Shown here piece by piece: positions 40,868 through 50,521 of a stretch of 64,000 bases of DNA. Position numbers and translations under genes: made by a program. Positions within the stretch are counted from its first letter, which is position 1, and each line of letters begins with the position of its first letter. The notes beneath the pieces are model-generated. The model saw only the letters and a list, made by a program, of their open reading frames with translations, made no database searches and was not told where the DNA came from. Origin of the DNA: DYCT01 sp051875715 (GTDB lineage Bacteria > Bacteroidota > Bacteroidia > Bacteroidales > Bacteroidaceae); assembly GCA_051875715.1 (NCBI GenBank), contig JBJEHD010000095.1, forward strand, positions 26,354 to 90,353. The letters are read 5' to 3'.

Positions 40868-42811
40868 ATGAAAAAGATTCGTTTTCGGGAAACGTCGTCG
40901 TTCGTTTCCATGTTGTCCAACCTGGCAATTGTCTTTCTGTGCTTCACCGTGTGCCGGGTGGCTTTCTTGTGGGTGAACTACTCCTTTTTTGCCGACGACC
41001 TGTCGGCCGGGTTGGTGGCATCGATGTTTCAAGGAGGCTTGCGGTTCGACCTCACCGCCCTGCTCTATACCAATGCACTCTACATCCTGCTGATGGCTTT
41101 GCCGTTCCCCTTCAAGGAGGGGCGCACCTACCAGCGTGTGGCCAAGTGGCTCTTCGTGCTGACCAACAGCGTGGCCCTGGCCTCCAACCTGATGGATGCC
41201 GTCTATTTCCAGTACACCAACCGCCGGACCACGGCCACCGTGTTTCGCGAGTTTGCCAACGAGGGCAACCTGCTCTCGATCATAGGGAAAGAGGCCGTTT
41301 CCCATTGGTACCTGACGCTGCTCTTCGTGGCCTTCGTGGTCGCCCTGACGTGGGGCTACCGTACCTCCCGGGCCGGGACGAAGGGACTGGGCGTGCGCTA
41401 CTATGTGGTGCAGACCCTGTTGCTGCTGTTGATGATACCGCTGTGCATCGCCGGCATGCGAGGCGGCTTCACCACGGCCACGCGGCCCATCACCATCAGC
41501 AACGCCAACCAGTACGTGAACCATCCCATCGAGGCCGCCGTGGTGCTCAACACCCCGTTCTCTATCTACCGAACCTTGGACAAGAAGGTGTTCGTGGTAC
41601 CCGACTATTTCAGCGACAGGGCCGAGATGGAACGCTACTTCACCCCGGTGCACCGTCCCGAGGCCGGCACCCGCTTCCGCCCGAAGAACGTGGTGGTATT
41701 CATCCTCGAGAGTTTCGGCAGGGAATATTTCGGCGCGTTCAACCGCGACTTGAAAGGCCCCGACTACGGCTATACCCCCTTCCTCGACTCGCTCATCACC
41801 CATAGCCTGGTGTTCGAACGTTCGTTTGCCAACGGACGCAAGAGCATCGACGGGATGCCGTCGGTGCTGTCGGGCATCCCGATGTTTGTGGAGCCGTTTT
41901 TCGTGACGCCTGCTTCGCTGAACGACGTCAGCAGCATCGGGGGCGAACTGAAGAAGAAGGGCTACTACACCGCCTTCTTCCACGGGGCTGAGAACGGCTC
42001 GATGGGTTTTCAGGCCTATGCACGCACGTCGGGCTACACGCACTATTTCGGCCGGACGGAGTATGACAACGACGAGGACTACGACGGCACATGGGCCATC
42101 TGGGACGAGCCCTTCTTCCGCTTCTATGCCGAGGAAATCGGCCACATGAAGGAGCCGTTCGCCGTGGGGCTGTTCAGTGCCACGTCGCACCATCCCTTCG
42201 TCATCCCCGAAGCAGACAAGGCCCGCTTCCCCGAGGGGACGATGCCCATCCACAAGTGCATCCGCTACACCGACAATGCGCTGCGCGGTTTCTTCGACAA
42301 GGCCAAACGGCAGCCGTGGTACAAGAACACGCTGTTCGTGCTCGTAGCCGACCACACCAACAAGGGCGACACGCCCGAATACATGACCGACGCCGGACGC
42401 TTCGAGGTGCCCATCATCTTCTTCTGTCCCGGCGACCCGAACCTGAAAGGCTGCCGGAAAGGCATCGCCCAGCAAATCGATATCATGCCGACGGTGCTTG
42501 GCTATCTGGGCTACGACCAGCCCTATGTGTCGTTCGGTGTAGACCTGCTGCGCACGCCGGCCGAGAAGACCTTCGCCGTGAACTACTTCAACGGCAACTA
42601 CCAGTACCTGAAGGGCGACTACTTTCTGCAGTTCGACGGGAAGCAGACGGTAGGGTTCTACGACTATGCCGCCGACCGCCTGCTGCAGCACGACCTGGCC
42701 GGCACCCTGCCCGTGCAGCAGCAACTGGAGCAAGAACTGAAGTCCATCATCCAACAATATATGGAGCGCATGACGGGCAACCGCCTGGTCTATGGCAACG
42801 AAACGAAATAA
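40868..42811 (+). CDS. LtaS-like membrane sulfatase/phosphoglycerol transferase (first of two)
   Basis: 647 residues: five N-terminal membrane helices (about residues 15-205), then a periplasmic alkaline-phosphatase-superfamily domain. Key motifs are VVFILESFGREYF (metal-binding Glu), the nucleophile region NGRKSIDGMPSVLSG (Ser or Thr), SATSHHPFVIP and VADHTN with the late Asp-His ligand pair. Such enzymes transfer phosphoglycerol or phosphoethanolamine groups from lipids to envelope acceptors; Gram-negative Bacteroidota have no lipoteichoic acid, so a glycan, LPS or ceramide acceptor is inferred. It is followed 10 bp later by a second, diverged copy. Confidence 0.88.
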   Translation: MKKIRFRETSSFVSMLSNLAIVFLCFTVCRVAFLWVNYSFFADDLSAGLVASMFQGGLRFDLTALLYTNALYILLMALPFPFKEGRTYQRVAKWLFVLTNSVALASNLMDAVYFQYTNRRTTATVFREFANEGNLLSIIGKEAVSHWYLTLLFVAFVVALTWGYRTSRAGTKGLGVRYYVVQTLLLLLMIPLCIAGMRGGFTTATRPITISNANQYVNHPIEAAVVLNTPFSIYRTLDKKVFVVPDYFSDRAEMERYFTPVHRPEAGTRFRPKNVVVFILESFGREYFGAFNRDLKGPDYGYTPFLDSLITHSLVFERSFANGRKSIDGMPSVLSGIPMFVEPFFVTPASLNDVSSIGGELKKKGYYTAFFHGAENGSMGFQAYARTSGYTHYFGRTEYDNDEDYDGTWAIWDEPFFRFYAEEIGHMKEPFAVGLFSATSHHPFVIPEADKARFPEGTMPIHKCIRYTDNALRGFFDKAKRQPWYKNTLFVLVADHTNKGDTPEYMTDAGRFEVPIIFFCPGDPNLKGCRKGIAQQIDIMPTVLGYLGYDQPYVSFGVDLLRTPAEKTFAVNYFNGNYQYLKGDYFLQFDGKQTVGFYDYAADRLLQHDLAGTLPVQQQLEQELKSIIQQYMERMTGNRLVYGNETK

Positions 42812-42821
42812 GCATCCCATC

Positions 42822-44660
42822 ATGAAGAAGAGAATCTTGTACCTGGCCGCATTCTACACGGTATTGCTGGCCATCTTTGCGGCGATGAAGCCGGTGTTCA
42901 TGCTGTATAACGACACCTTTTCGGCCTCCTGCTCGGGCGCGGACTATGCGCAGGTGGTATGGCAGGGGTTGAAACTCGACACCACGATGGCGGGCTACCT
43001 GATTGTGGTGCCCTACCTGCTGGTGCTGGCCTCGGTGTGGGTGGCACGCATCCCCGTCCGGAAGGTCCTGGCGGTCTACTACGGCCTGATAGCGGCCTTG
43101 ATTGCCCTGATCGAGGTGGTGGACATGGCGCTGTATGCGTTTTGGAACTTCAAACTCGACGCTACCATCTTCTTCTACTTGGATTCGCCTGTCGAGGCGT
43201 TTGCCAGCGTGTCGGTGTGGTTCACGCTGGTGCGCCTGCTGGCCATCGTGGCGTTGGCCGTGGGCTTCTACCGGCTGTTTCGGGCCGTCACGCCGAAGGG
43301 CTCGTTTGCCGAGATACGCGGACTGGCCCGCCGTTGGGCCTCTTCGGGCCTGATGCTCCTGCTGGGCGGACTGATTTTCATTGCTATCCGGGGCGGGGTG
43401 ACCGAATCGACCTCCAACGTAGGCCGGGTGTACTTCAGCAGCAATCAGTTTCTGAACCACGCGGCGGTGAACCCGTGCTTCAGCTTGTTCTATTCGCTGG
43501 GCAAGTCGGAGGACTTTGCCAGCCAGTTCGATTTCTTCGAGGAAGAGGAGCGTGCCCGCTGGATGGAGGGCCTTTTCAACACCGAGAGCCGCGACACCGA
43601 GCGTGTGCTGAACACGACGCGCCCCAACGTGGTCATCGTCCAGTTGGAGAGTTTCACGGCCGCCTATGTGGAGGCGCTGGGCGGCGAGGCCGGTGTGACG
43701 CCGCACCTGAACCGCCTGTCGGAAGAAGGCGTGTTCTTCACCCATTGCTATGCCAACAGCTTCCGTTCCGACCGGGGCACGGTGTGCAACTTCAGCGGCT
43801 ACCTGGGCCTGCCCACCACCTCGCCCATGAAGATTCCGGCCAAGAGCCAGACACTGCCCGGCATCGCCCGCTCGCTGGCCGAGGCCGGCTACGCCACCGA
43901 CTTCCTCTATGGAGGCGACATCGACTTCACCAACATGCAGAGCTATCTGCGCAGCACGGGCTATCAGCACATCACGGCCGACGTGGACTTCTCTTTCCAG
44001 GAACGGCACATGCAGGCCTGGGGCGTGGCCGACGAGGTGACCTTCGGCCGACTGGCGCAGACCATCCGCGAGCGGAAGGACTCGCTGTGGCACACGGGCT
44101 TCTTCACGCTGAGCAGCCACGACCCCTTCGACGTGCCGGCTTCGTTCCGGCGGTTGGAAAACAAGAAGACGAACGCCATCGCCTATACGGACGAGTGTCT
44201 GGGCCGCTTCATCGACGAACTCAAAGGGACGGAGGCCTGGAAGAACCTGCTCGTCATCCTCATCGCCGACCATGGCTATTGCTATCCCGACACGGTGACG
44301 AAACACGACCCCGTGTTCTTCCACATCCCGATGCTGTGGCTCGGAGGGGCGGTGAAGGAGCCGCGCCGCGTAGACCGCATCGTGACGCAGGCCGACCTGG
44401 CCGCCACCTTGCTGGGGCAGATGGACCTGCCGCATGAGGAGTATACGTTCAGCCGCGACGTGTTCAGTGCTACCTACACCTATCCGACCGCGTTTACGAC
44501 GTTCAACAACGGACTGACCTTCCGCGACAGCACGGGCATCTCGGTGTACGACAACAACGCCGAGGCCGCCATTCTGGAGCAACCTTCGCACAGCGACGAC
44601 CGCCTGAACAAGGGGAAGGTCATCCTGCAAACCTTATACGACGATTTTGGAGGACGCTGA
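42822..44660 (+). CDS. LtaS-like membrane sulfatase/phosphoglycerol transferase (second)
   Basis: 612 residues from ATG 42822; an in-frame upstream start at 42792 would overlap the previous gene by 20 nt. Same layout as its neighbour: about five N-terminal helices and a catalytic periplasmic domain with VVIVQLESFTAAYVE, the NSFRSDRGTVCNFSGY nucleophile stretch, LSSHDPFDVP and IADHGYCYPD. Low direct similarity between the pair suggests different substrates rather than a recent duplication. It ends 1 nt before the acyltransferase gene. Confidence 0.88.
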   Translation: MKKRILYLAAFYTVLLAIFAAMKPVFMLYNDTFSASCSGADYAQVVWQGLKLDTTMAGYLIVVPYLLVLASVWVARIPVRKVLAVYYGLIAALIALIEVVDMALYAFWNFKLDATIFFYLDSPVEAFASVSVWFTLVRLLAIVALAVGFYRLFRAVTPKGSFAEIRGLARRWASSGLMLLLGGLIFIAIRGGVTESTSNVGRVYFSSNQFLNHAAVNPCFSLFYSLGKSEDFASQFDFFEEEERARWMEGLFNTESRDTERVLNTTRPNVVIVQLESFTAAYVEALGGEAGVTPHLNRLSEEGVFFTHCYANSFRSDRGTVCNFSGYLGLPTTSPMKIPAKSQTLPGIARSLAEAGYATDFLYGGDIDFTNMQSYLRSTGYQHITADVDFSFQERHMQAWGVADEVTFGRLAQTIRERKDSLWHTGFFTLSSHDPFDVPASFRRLENKKTNAIAYTDECLGRFIDELKGTEAWKNLLVILIADHGYCYPDTVTKHDPVFFHIPMLWLGGAVKEPRRVDRIVTQADLAATLLGQMDLPHEEYTFSRDVFSATYTYPTAFTTFNNGLTFRDSTGISVYDNNAEAAILEQPSHSDDRLNKGKVILQTLYDDFGGR

Positions 44661-44661
44661 T

Positions 44662-45585
44662 ATGACTTGGGGACAAAATGTGCAATACGGATTGTTGTTC
44701 GGGGTGTGGAAACTGCTGTCGCTGCTTCCGCTCCGACTGATGTATGTGCTGTCCGACGGCCTTTACTGGGTGGTGTACCGGCTGGTGGGCTATCGGCGCA
44801 AGGTGGTGCGCAAGAACCTGACGGAATGCTTCCCCGAGAAGCCGCTGGAGGAAATCGAACGCATCGAACGCCGGTTCTATCACTACTTCGTGGACTACAT
44901 CTGGGAGACCTGCAAGATGGCCTCGATGACGGAACGCCAGATGCGTCGCCACATGGTGTTCGAGAACATGGACGAGGTGGAGGCCGAACTCCGGCAGGGA
45001 CGATCGGTCAGCCTCTACCTGGGGCACTACTGCAACTGGGAGTGGGTCAGTTCCATCCCTCTCCATATAGGAAAGGACGTGCGCTATGCGCCCGGCCAGA
45101 TATACCATAAGATATACAACCCGCCCGTGAACCGCCTCTTCCTGAAGAACCGGGGCTTGTTCGGGGTCGAGAGCGTGGAGATGCGCGACACGTTGCGCTG
45201 GATTACGGCCCGCGTACGCCAACAGATGCCTTCTCTGGTGGGCTACATCGCCGACCAGGCACCCGTGTGGAACAGCATTCACCACTGGGTGGACTTCCTC
45301 CATCACGACACGCCGGCCTTCACGGGGACGGAGCGCATCACGAAGAAGTACGGCTTTGCCGCCTACTACGTCGACATCGTGCGCGAGCGTCGGGGCTACT
45401 ACCGGGCCCGTTTCGTCCGCCTGCACGACGACCCTGCCTCGCTGCCCGATTTTGCCCTGACCGACCTTTACTACCGCCATCTGGAGGCCACCATCCGTCG
45501 TGCCCCCGAGTTCTATCTCTGGAGCCACAACCGCTTCAAGCGTACCCGCGAGGAGTACAACCGCCGCATGGCGCAGAAGTCCTAA
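44662..45585 (+). CDS. Lipid A-type lysophospholipid acyltransferase (LpxL/HtrB-like)
   Basis: 307 residues from ATG 44662. The acyltransferase HX4(D/E) motif is HYCNWE (~residue 122), preceded by SVSLYLG. An amphipathic N-terminal anchor (LPLRLMYVLSDGLYWVVYRLV) is present. GYIADQAP and DTPAFTGTE are typical of LpxL/LpxM late acyltransferases, which add secondary acyl chains to lipid A on the cytoplasmic face. Its position after two envelope transferases and opposite the glycosyltransferase operon supports an LPS role. Confidence 0.92.
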   Translation: MTWGQNVQYGLLFGVWKLLSLLPLRLMYVLSDGLYWVVYRLVGYRRKVVRKNLTECFPEKPLEEIERIERRFYHYFVDYIWETCKMASMTERQMRRHMVFENMDEVEAELRQGRSVSLYLGHYCNWEWVSSIPLHIGKDVRYAPGQIYHKIYNPPVNRLFLKNRGLFGVESVEMRDTLRWITARVRQQMPSLVGYIADQAPVWNSIHHWVDFLHHDTPAFTGTERITKKYGFAAYYVDIVRERRGYYRARFVRLHDDPASLPDFALTDLYYRHLEATIRRAPEFYLWSHNRFKRTREEYNRRMAQKS

Positions 45586-45602
45586 GCGAGGAGGGCAGAC
45601 GT

Positions 45603-46778
45603 TTATGGCCGGCAAAGGAGCGAGGTGAAGAGAGCCTCCCATTGGTCAGCGATATGCCGGATGCTGAAACGTTGGCAATCGTGTAGGGCTGTCCGGGCCA
45701 AGTTCGTTCGGTAGGTATCATCGGTCATGAGGCCGGCCATTGCTTGGGCAAAGGCTTGGCTGTCGCCGTTGGGCGTGATGAGTCCGTTCTGCCCGTGGCT
45801 GATGATGTCGCGCAGGCTGAGGAAGGCATCCATGACGATGGGGACCACTCCGTTTTGCTGAGCCTCGATGAGGGTCATGGGGAAGCCTTCGTTGGCTGAG
45901 GCCATGACGAAGATGGAAGCGCGGCGGTAGAATTCGAGCGGCAGACGGAATCCTTCGAAACTGACATTGTCGAGTTTCCATTCCCGAACCAATTTCTCGC
46001 AAGGCTTCTTGCTTCGTCCGTCGCCGACGATGCGCAGCGTCCATCCGTGGGCAATCCCTTGTTCTTGCAGTTGTTTCCAACTCTTCAGAATCAGTTCGAC
46101 TCGTTTGCTGGGCACCATCCGGCCGACGTACAACACCTCTTTCGCTTTTGCCGGTAACTGTTCTTCGGGGAAGCACTCGTCGTAGACCAGCGGGTTGGAG
46201 ATGGAGTCCAGTTGGCCGTCCCGGTTGTCGAGGTGGCGCATGGCTTTATATTGCTCCACGAACGAGGGCGACAGGAAGACGAACTTGTCGCAGTAGGGCA
46301 GATAGCAGTCGACGGCGCGAAGCAGGCGTTTGCGATGCCATTTCGAGAAGGGGTGGGCCACCGCCTGCCAAATGCGTTTCCATCTTTCGGCCGGCTTGGG
46401 CCGCAGCCAGTAGACGGCCGAGTGGTGGCATTTGATGACCTTTGCCGAGGTTTTTGTGCGTAGGTCGCGCATGAACTCCACCGGCCACCATTGATTGATG
46501 ACGATGTCGAACGATTGTTCGCGGACGATGCGGATGAGGTTGTCCGACACGTAGGCGGCGTATTCTTTTTTATAACCATGTTGGTCGCAGTGTGCTTCCG
46601 GAATGCGGAAGGTCTGTATGCGTGGGTCGACGAACGGGTGCTGATTGGTGATGCTGTCCTCGAAATAGAGGATACTGACTTGGTGTTGGCGTTTCACAAA
46701 CTCGTTGGCCAGGCGTAGAGTGACGGTTTCGCCACCACCATAGACGGGCCACAAACGGAGTAAGAAGGCGATATGCAT
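45603..46778 (-). CDS. Glycosyltransferase family 4-like
   Basis: 391 residues, GT-B fold. N-terminal FLLRLWPVYGGGETVT is the glycine loop; VLYVGRMVPSKRVELIL starts the C-terminal Rossmann domain; ASANEGFPMTLIEAQQNG is the GPGTF/EX7E-type sugar-nucleotide motif. It probably adds a hexose to the LPS core or oligosaccharide. It is the last gene of the minus-strand operon that begins with DUF4254, 13 bp after its neighbour and convergent with the acyltransferase. Confidence 0.9.
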   Translation of the reverse strand: MHIAFLLRLWPVYGGGETVTLRLANEFVKRQHQVSILYFEDSITNQHPFVDPRIQTFRIPEAHCDQHGYKKEYAAYVSDNLIRIVREQSFDIVINQWWPVEFMRDLRTKTSAKVIKCHHSAVYWLRPKPAERWKRIWQAVAHPFSKWHRKRLLRAVDCYLPYCDKFVFLSPSFVEQYKAMRHLDNRDGQLDSISNPLVYDECFPEEQLPAKAKEVLYVGRMVPSKRVELILKSWKQLQEQGIAHGWTLRIVGDGRSKKPCEKLVREWKLDNVSFEGFRLPLEFYRRASIFVMASANEGFPMTLIEAQQNGVVPIVMDAFLSLRDIISHGQNGLITPNGDSQAFAQAMAGLMTDDTYRTNLARTALHDCQRFSIRHIADQWEALFTSLLCRP

Positions 46779-46791
46779 GGGAGGATAGGGG

Positions 46792-47826
46792 TTAACGTTG
46801 AAGAATGGTGTGGTAGGCTTGTATCAGTTGGCGGGCGATGGCATCCCGGTTCAGTCGGGTTTGGGCATAGGCCAGATTGCTTGCACCCAGATCGTCTTTC
46901 TGCTGGAACGCCAGTCGGATGGACTGCACCATCGAGTCGATGTGTTCGGGGTCGAAGGTGGGATTGGCGGTCTGCCGAAGCCAGGTGCCAACGTTGCCGC
47001 GGTCGGGACCGACAACGGCTTTCCCGAACGAGAATCCCAATGGGACATTTCCCGAGTTGAGAATTTCTTTGCGCTGGATGACAAGCAGGTCTGCCGCGAT
47101 GAGGTATAGCGGCAGGGCTTCCTGGGGCAGAAAGCCTTTCCCGAGCAGGCAGTTTCGGGCGGATGGCGAAATCATCCTTTGCAGTTGGTGCTTGAGGTAG
47201 CCGAGGGTGTCTTTGCGAAAGTAGCCCGGGGCGAGCAGGTATTTGTCCGGTAGCGGAAGGCGCTCGAATGCCTGACGGATCATCTCCCGTTCGGCTTCGA
47301 AGCGGAACTCGCCGAAGCAGAGCATGATTTGTGCCTCAGGTGGCAAATGCAGTTGCCTGCGAGCCTCGGCCTGGGTGAGAGGGTAGGCATTGCGGTCGTA
47401 ATAGGCGTGGTGCTCCACGATGAAGTGGTGGGCATGGGGGTATCGTTGCCGAAGCAGGTCGAAACTGTAGGTGCCCATGTGGTGGATGGCGTCGCATTGC
47501 TCATAGAGCAGGTTGTACAACTGAGCCAGTTCGGGCTTTGCCTTGTGGGGCTGGAGGTTGTGGCAGGTGATGACGCTCTTGATGCCTTGTTGTCTCATCG
47601 CATCCAGATGGCGGGCGATGCGAGGCAGGTCGATGGGATTCCCTCCTCCGAAGATTTTCTCGGGCCACTGGAAGTGGATGAGGTCGTATCGGTCGGGATG
47701 TTCCCAAAACGGGTCGAGCCCGTGGTCGACTTCGATGCTGTTCGCCTGAAGGCTGTCGACCAGCAGGCCGACGAAGGGGTTCTCGTTGGGTCGGCGGATG
47801 TTCTTCTGAACGAATAGGACTTTCAT
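46792..47826 (-). CDS. Glycosyltransferase, GT-B type
   Basis: 344 residues. N-terminal MKVLFVQKNIRRPNENPF, then YDLIHFQWPEKIFGGG and ITCHNLQPH resemble cell-wall and LPS glycosyltransferases that act on short acceptors. C-terminal KEILNSGNVPLGFSFGKAVV is the donor-binding loop with the Ser/Gly-Asn pattern. Donor and acceptor are unknown. It lies 24 bp downstream of the GT90 gene within the same operon. Confidence 0.82.
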   Translation of the reverse strand: MKVLFVQKNIRRPNENPFVGLLVDSLQANSIEVDHGLDPFWEHPDRYDLIHFQWPEKIFGGGNPIDLPRIARHLDAMRQQGIKSVITCHNLQPHKAKPELAQLYNLLYEQCDAIHHMGTYSFDLLRQRYPHAHHFIVEHHAYYDRNAYPLTQAEARRQLHLPPEAQIMLCFGEFRFEAEREMIRQAFERLPLPDKYLLAPGYFRKDTLGYLKHQLQRMISPSARNCLLGKGFLPQEALPLYLIAADLLVIQRKEILNSGNVPLGFSFGKAVVGPDRGNVGTWLRQTANPTFDPEHIDSMVQSIRLAFQQKDDLGASNLAYAQTRLNRDAIARQLIQAYHTILQR

Positions 47827-47850
47827 AGGGATGCGGACTCGGATGAGGAC

Positions 47851-48831
47851 TTAAAGTTGCCCCGACAGGGTAAAATATTTCTGCAGCACGAGCAGGCCGA
47901 TGAGGTCTTCGCGTGCTTCGTCGCGGAACTGGTCGCACCATTCGTGGGCGTGGCGGACGATGGCGGCGGCTTCGTCGGGGTGGGCGGAGTAGTAGGCCAT
48001 GCGTTCGGGCAGGTCGGCGAAGTCGGGGCGGATTTCCACGTAGTGGTAGTCGGGGACGAGCCGTCCTTCCATGAACCAGGTCTCGCAGGTGGGGCGGGGC
48101 GTGACGGCGAGCGAGTTGCTGCTCATAATCCATTTCAGGTTGCTGGCCACGTCGTCGCCTTCCAGTGCGAGGATGTATTTGTAGCGCAGGTGTTCGCCGA
48201 TGGAGAGGCGGGGCGTAATCCATTCGGTGGGGAGGCCGGGGCGGTTGCGGATGCTGCCGCAGTCGCAGCAGTCGCTGCCGAAGTACATCCGCATGAACTC
48301 AATCCGGTTCTGCTTGTTGAAGCGGGCGTGGCTTTGCACGTCGGGGGTGCCGATGTCGGCCCGGAACACGGCCTTGTCCCATTTGCTTTCGGTGGGGTAG
48401 GGGTCGCGGATGAAGTTGAAGTGGCGGTAGCGGTTCAGCTTCAGCAGCACGTTGTTGGCGTTGTCGGGGCCGAGGGGGCGGCTCTTGGTGATGGAGGGAT
48501 GGGCGGTGACGTAGTTCACGTCGCCGAAGGCCGTCATCCAGCGCAGGCCGCCGTCGAACCAGCGTGCCACCTGCGATGCGTCGAGGTAGTACATCGTGCG
48601 GGCCGTTTTCCGGCTGAGGCTGTCGAGCCGGGTGGCCTCGGGCGGCAGCACGAAGGGGGCGGAGAGGCGGTTGTAGTAGTCGACGCGGTCCAGGATGTAG
48701 TCCTTGTCCGGCCGGTTGTCCAGCGAGGCCAGGCGGTGCGCCAGCCGGCTCATGAAGAGGCGGCGGGGTATCAGCAGGCGGCCGAAGCCCCGGAGGTAAA
48801 AGAGTTGTTTGTTGGGCTTGTATCGTTTCAT
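47851..48831 (-). CDS. GT90 (CAP10-like) glycosyltransferase
   Basis: 326 residues. Resembles the CAP10/LPS O-xylosyltransferase family: YLDASQVARWFDGGLRW, then VLLKLNRYRHFNFIRDP, RADIGTPDVQSHARF, and the LALEGDDVASNLKW and SNSLAVTPRPTCETWF motifs conserved in GT90. It ends YHYVEIRPDFADL, with a C-terminal helix. Gut and oral Bacteroidota use such enzymes to add pentoses or hexoses to LPS. It starts directly beside the GT9 stop. Confidence 0.88.
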   Translation of the reverse strand: MKRYKPNKQLFYLRGFGRLLIPRRLFMSRLAHRLASLDNRPDKDYILDRVDYYNRLSAPFVLPPEATRLDSLSRKTARTMYYLDASQVARWFDGGLRWMTAFGDVNYVTAHPSITKSRPLGPDNANNVLLKLNRYRHFNFIRDPYPTESKWDKAVFRADIGTPDVQSHARFNKQNRIEFMRMYFGSDCCDCGSIRNRPGLPTEWITPRLSIGEHLRYKYILALEGDDVASNLKWIMSSNSLAVTPRPTCETWFMEGRLVPDYHYVEIRPDFADLPERMAYYSAHPDEAAAIVRHAHEWCDQFRDEAREDLIGLLVLQKYFTLSGQL

Positions 48832-49872
48832 CTATTCCGTGGGTTTGTGCAGCAGGGTTTCTATCCGGCCGAGGATGTGGCGGGGGTGGATGGTGTGCAT
48901 GCACTCCAGCGTGCCTTTGTAGCAGGGGCGTGTGCCGTGCGACGAGCAGGGGCGGCAGGGCAGGTCGGCCTGTACGGCGTTTGCCGTCTGTTGCCGCCAG
49001 CCCATGAAGCCGCTCAGCGGGTGGGTGGCTCCCCACACCGAGACGACGGGTGTGGCGACCAGCGAGGCCAGGTGCATGTTGGCGCTGTCCATGGTCAGCA
49101 TCGCGTCCAGCAGGCTCATCAGCACGACTTCGCGGTGCATGTCCAGCCGTCCGGCCACCGAGGTGAGCGACGGGTACTGCCGCGTCCAGCGTTCGAACAC
49201 CTCCGTCTCGTGCCGTCCGCCTCCGAAGAGGAAGACCCGGGTGTGTGGCCGGGCGGCCAGGGCGGCCACGACTTGCTCCATCTGCTCCAATGGGTAGATT
49301 TTGCCGGCCTCTTTGGCAAAGGGGGCGACGCCAATCCATTGGTCGGTGCCTTTCGGGCCGAAGAGGGTGGCGAGTTCGTCGCGTTCGTCCGGCCGGATGC
49401 GGACGGAGCGGAACTCGAGCGGGAAGCGGTAGCCCGCCCGGCGGAAGGTGTCGGCGTAGCGGTCGAAGGTCGTCGGGGCGGGCCGGAGGCGTTTGCCGGT
49501 GCGGCGGGTCAGGTCGCGCTGGGCCTTCTTCGCCTTGCCGACGCAGCGGACGGGGATGCCGCCGAGGCAGAACCACGCGTCGAGCACGAACGAGCGGAGC
49601 ACGCTGTTCAGGTCGACGATGCTGTCGAACCCGCATGCCTTCAGTTCGTCGCAGAGGCGCCACAATCCGCGCAGACCCCGGTGCTTGCCTTTGAGGTCGG
49701 CTCCGTGGAAGGAGACGTTGTCCGGCAGGCCCTGAAACAGGGGGGCGTAGGCCCGGTTGCTCAGCACGGTGATGCGGTGTTGCGGGAAGGCCTTGGCGAA
49801 GGAACTGACCACCGGGATGGTCATGGCCACGTCGCCCAGGGCGGCAAAACGGATAGCGAGGAGGTGTGCCAT
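48832..49872 (-). CDS. Glycosyltransferase family 9 (heptosyltransferase-like)
   Basis: 346 residues. IRFAALGDVAMTIPVV is the GT9 acceptor-binding start; DLNSVLRSF is a strand of the first Rossmann domain; IGVAPFAKEAGKIYPLEQM and VSVWGATHPLSG carry the ADP-heptose binding landmarks (Lys and the D-x-G type loop). TMDSANMHLASLV is the GT9 signature. It likely adds heptose or a related sugar to the inner LPS core. The next gene starts one base after its stop. Confidence 0.92.
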   Translation of the reverse strand: MAHLLAIRFAALGDVAMTIPVVSSFAKAFPQHRITVLSNRAYAPLFQGLPDNVSFHGADLKGKHRGLRGLWRLCDELKACGFDSIVDLNSVLRSFVLDAWFCLGGIPVRCVGKAKKAQRDLTRRTGKRLRPAPTTFDRYADTFRRAGYRFPLEFRSVRIRPDERDELATLFGPKGTDQWIGVAPFAKEAGKIYPLEQMEQVVAALAARPHTRVFLFGGGRHETEVFERWTRQYPSLTSVAGRLDMHREVVLMSLLDAMLTMDSANMHLASLVATPVVSVWGATHPLSGFMGWRQQTANAVQADLPCRPCSSHGTRPCYKGTLECMHTIHPRHILGRIETLLHKPTE

Positions 49873-49882
49873 GCGTGCTGCG

Positions 49883-50488
49883 TTATTTCTTGCCGTACAA
49901 CACCGGGTTCAGGTTCGGGTCGTTGTACATCTTCATCTGCTTGTACACCTTCATGTAGCGCCGTCCGGCCTCGATGTCGGCCAGCAGTTGCTCGATGGCG
50001 CTGCTCAGGTCGGTCTGCTGTTCGAGCAGGACGGCCAGTTTGGCGTCGCATTGGGCGTGGTGTTCGGGCGTGGTGTCGGTGCGTTCCACTTCCTGGCGCA
50101 TGTGGTAGATTTTCAGGGCCAGGATGGAGAGGCGGTCCACTGCCCAGGCGGGGCTTTCGGTGTTGATGACGGCGTCGGGGAGCACCTGTACGTCTTTATA
50201 CTTGTCGAGGAAATAACTGTCGATGAGTTCCACCAGGTCGGTGCGGTCTTGGTTGGACTTGTCGATGCGTCGTTTCAGCACGAGGGCGGCCTCGGGGTTG
50301 ATTTGCGGGTCGCGGATGATGTCCTCGAAGTGCCACTGCACCGTGTCAATCCAGTTCTTCAGGTAGAGATAGTATTCGATGGACTGGAACGGATACGGGT
50401 TGTTGATGGGGGTGTCCACATTGTCGGTCAGGTGGTAGTGCTCGATGGACTCGTTGAAGATGGTCCGGCACAGTTCGGTAAAGCTCAT
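49883..50488 (-). CDS. DUF4254 protein, first gene of the glycosyltransferase operon
   Basis: 201 residues, mostly helical, cytoplasmic. Contains NNPYPFQSIEYYLYLKN, HFEDIIRDP, WAVDRLSILALKIYHM and TDLSSAIEQLLADIEAGRR, all typical of DUF4254. The family is found almost only in Bacteroidota next to LPS heptosyltransferases; its role is unknown. It starts the operon, 10 bp before GT9, with a clear -7 box upstream. Confidence 0.85.
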   Translation of the reverse strand: MSFTELCRTIFNESIEHYHLTDNVDTPINNPYPFQSIEYYLYLKNWIDTVQWHFEDIIRDPQINPEAALVLKRRIDKSNQDRTDLVELIDSYFLDKYKDVQVLPDAVINTESPAWAVDRLSILALKIYHMRQEVERTDTTPEHHAQCDAKLAVLLEQQTDLSSAIEQLLADIEAGRRYMKVYKQMKMYNDPNLNPVLYGKK

Positions 50489-50513
50489 AAGATGCGGTTT
50501 TAAGTTAATGAGG

Positions 50514-50521
50514 CAAATCTA
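50514..50521 (-). promoter_or_regulatory. -7 box of the glycosyltransferase operon
   Basis: Minus-strand TAGATTTG matches the consensus, 26 bp before ATG 50488. Confidence 0.7.

Noticed and set aside
40742..44630. Long minus-strand ORFs opposite the LtaS-like genes (693 and 627 residues)
   Set aside because: Shadow frames caused by high GC content; their translations are low-complexity His/Gly/Val-rich with no recognisable domain, and the plus-strand genes have clear motifs.
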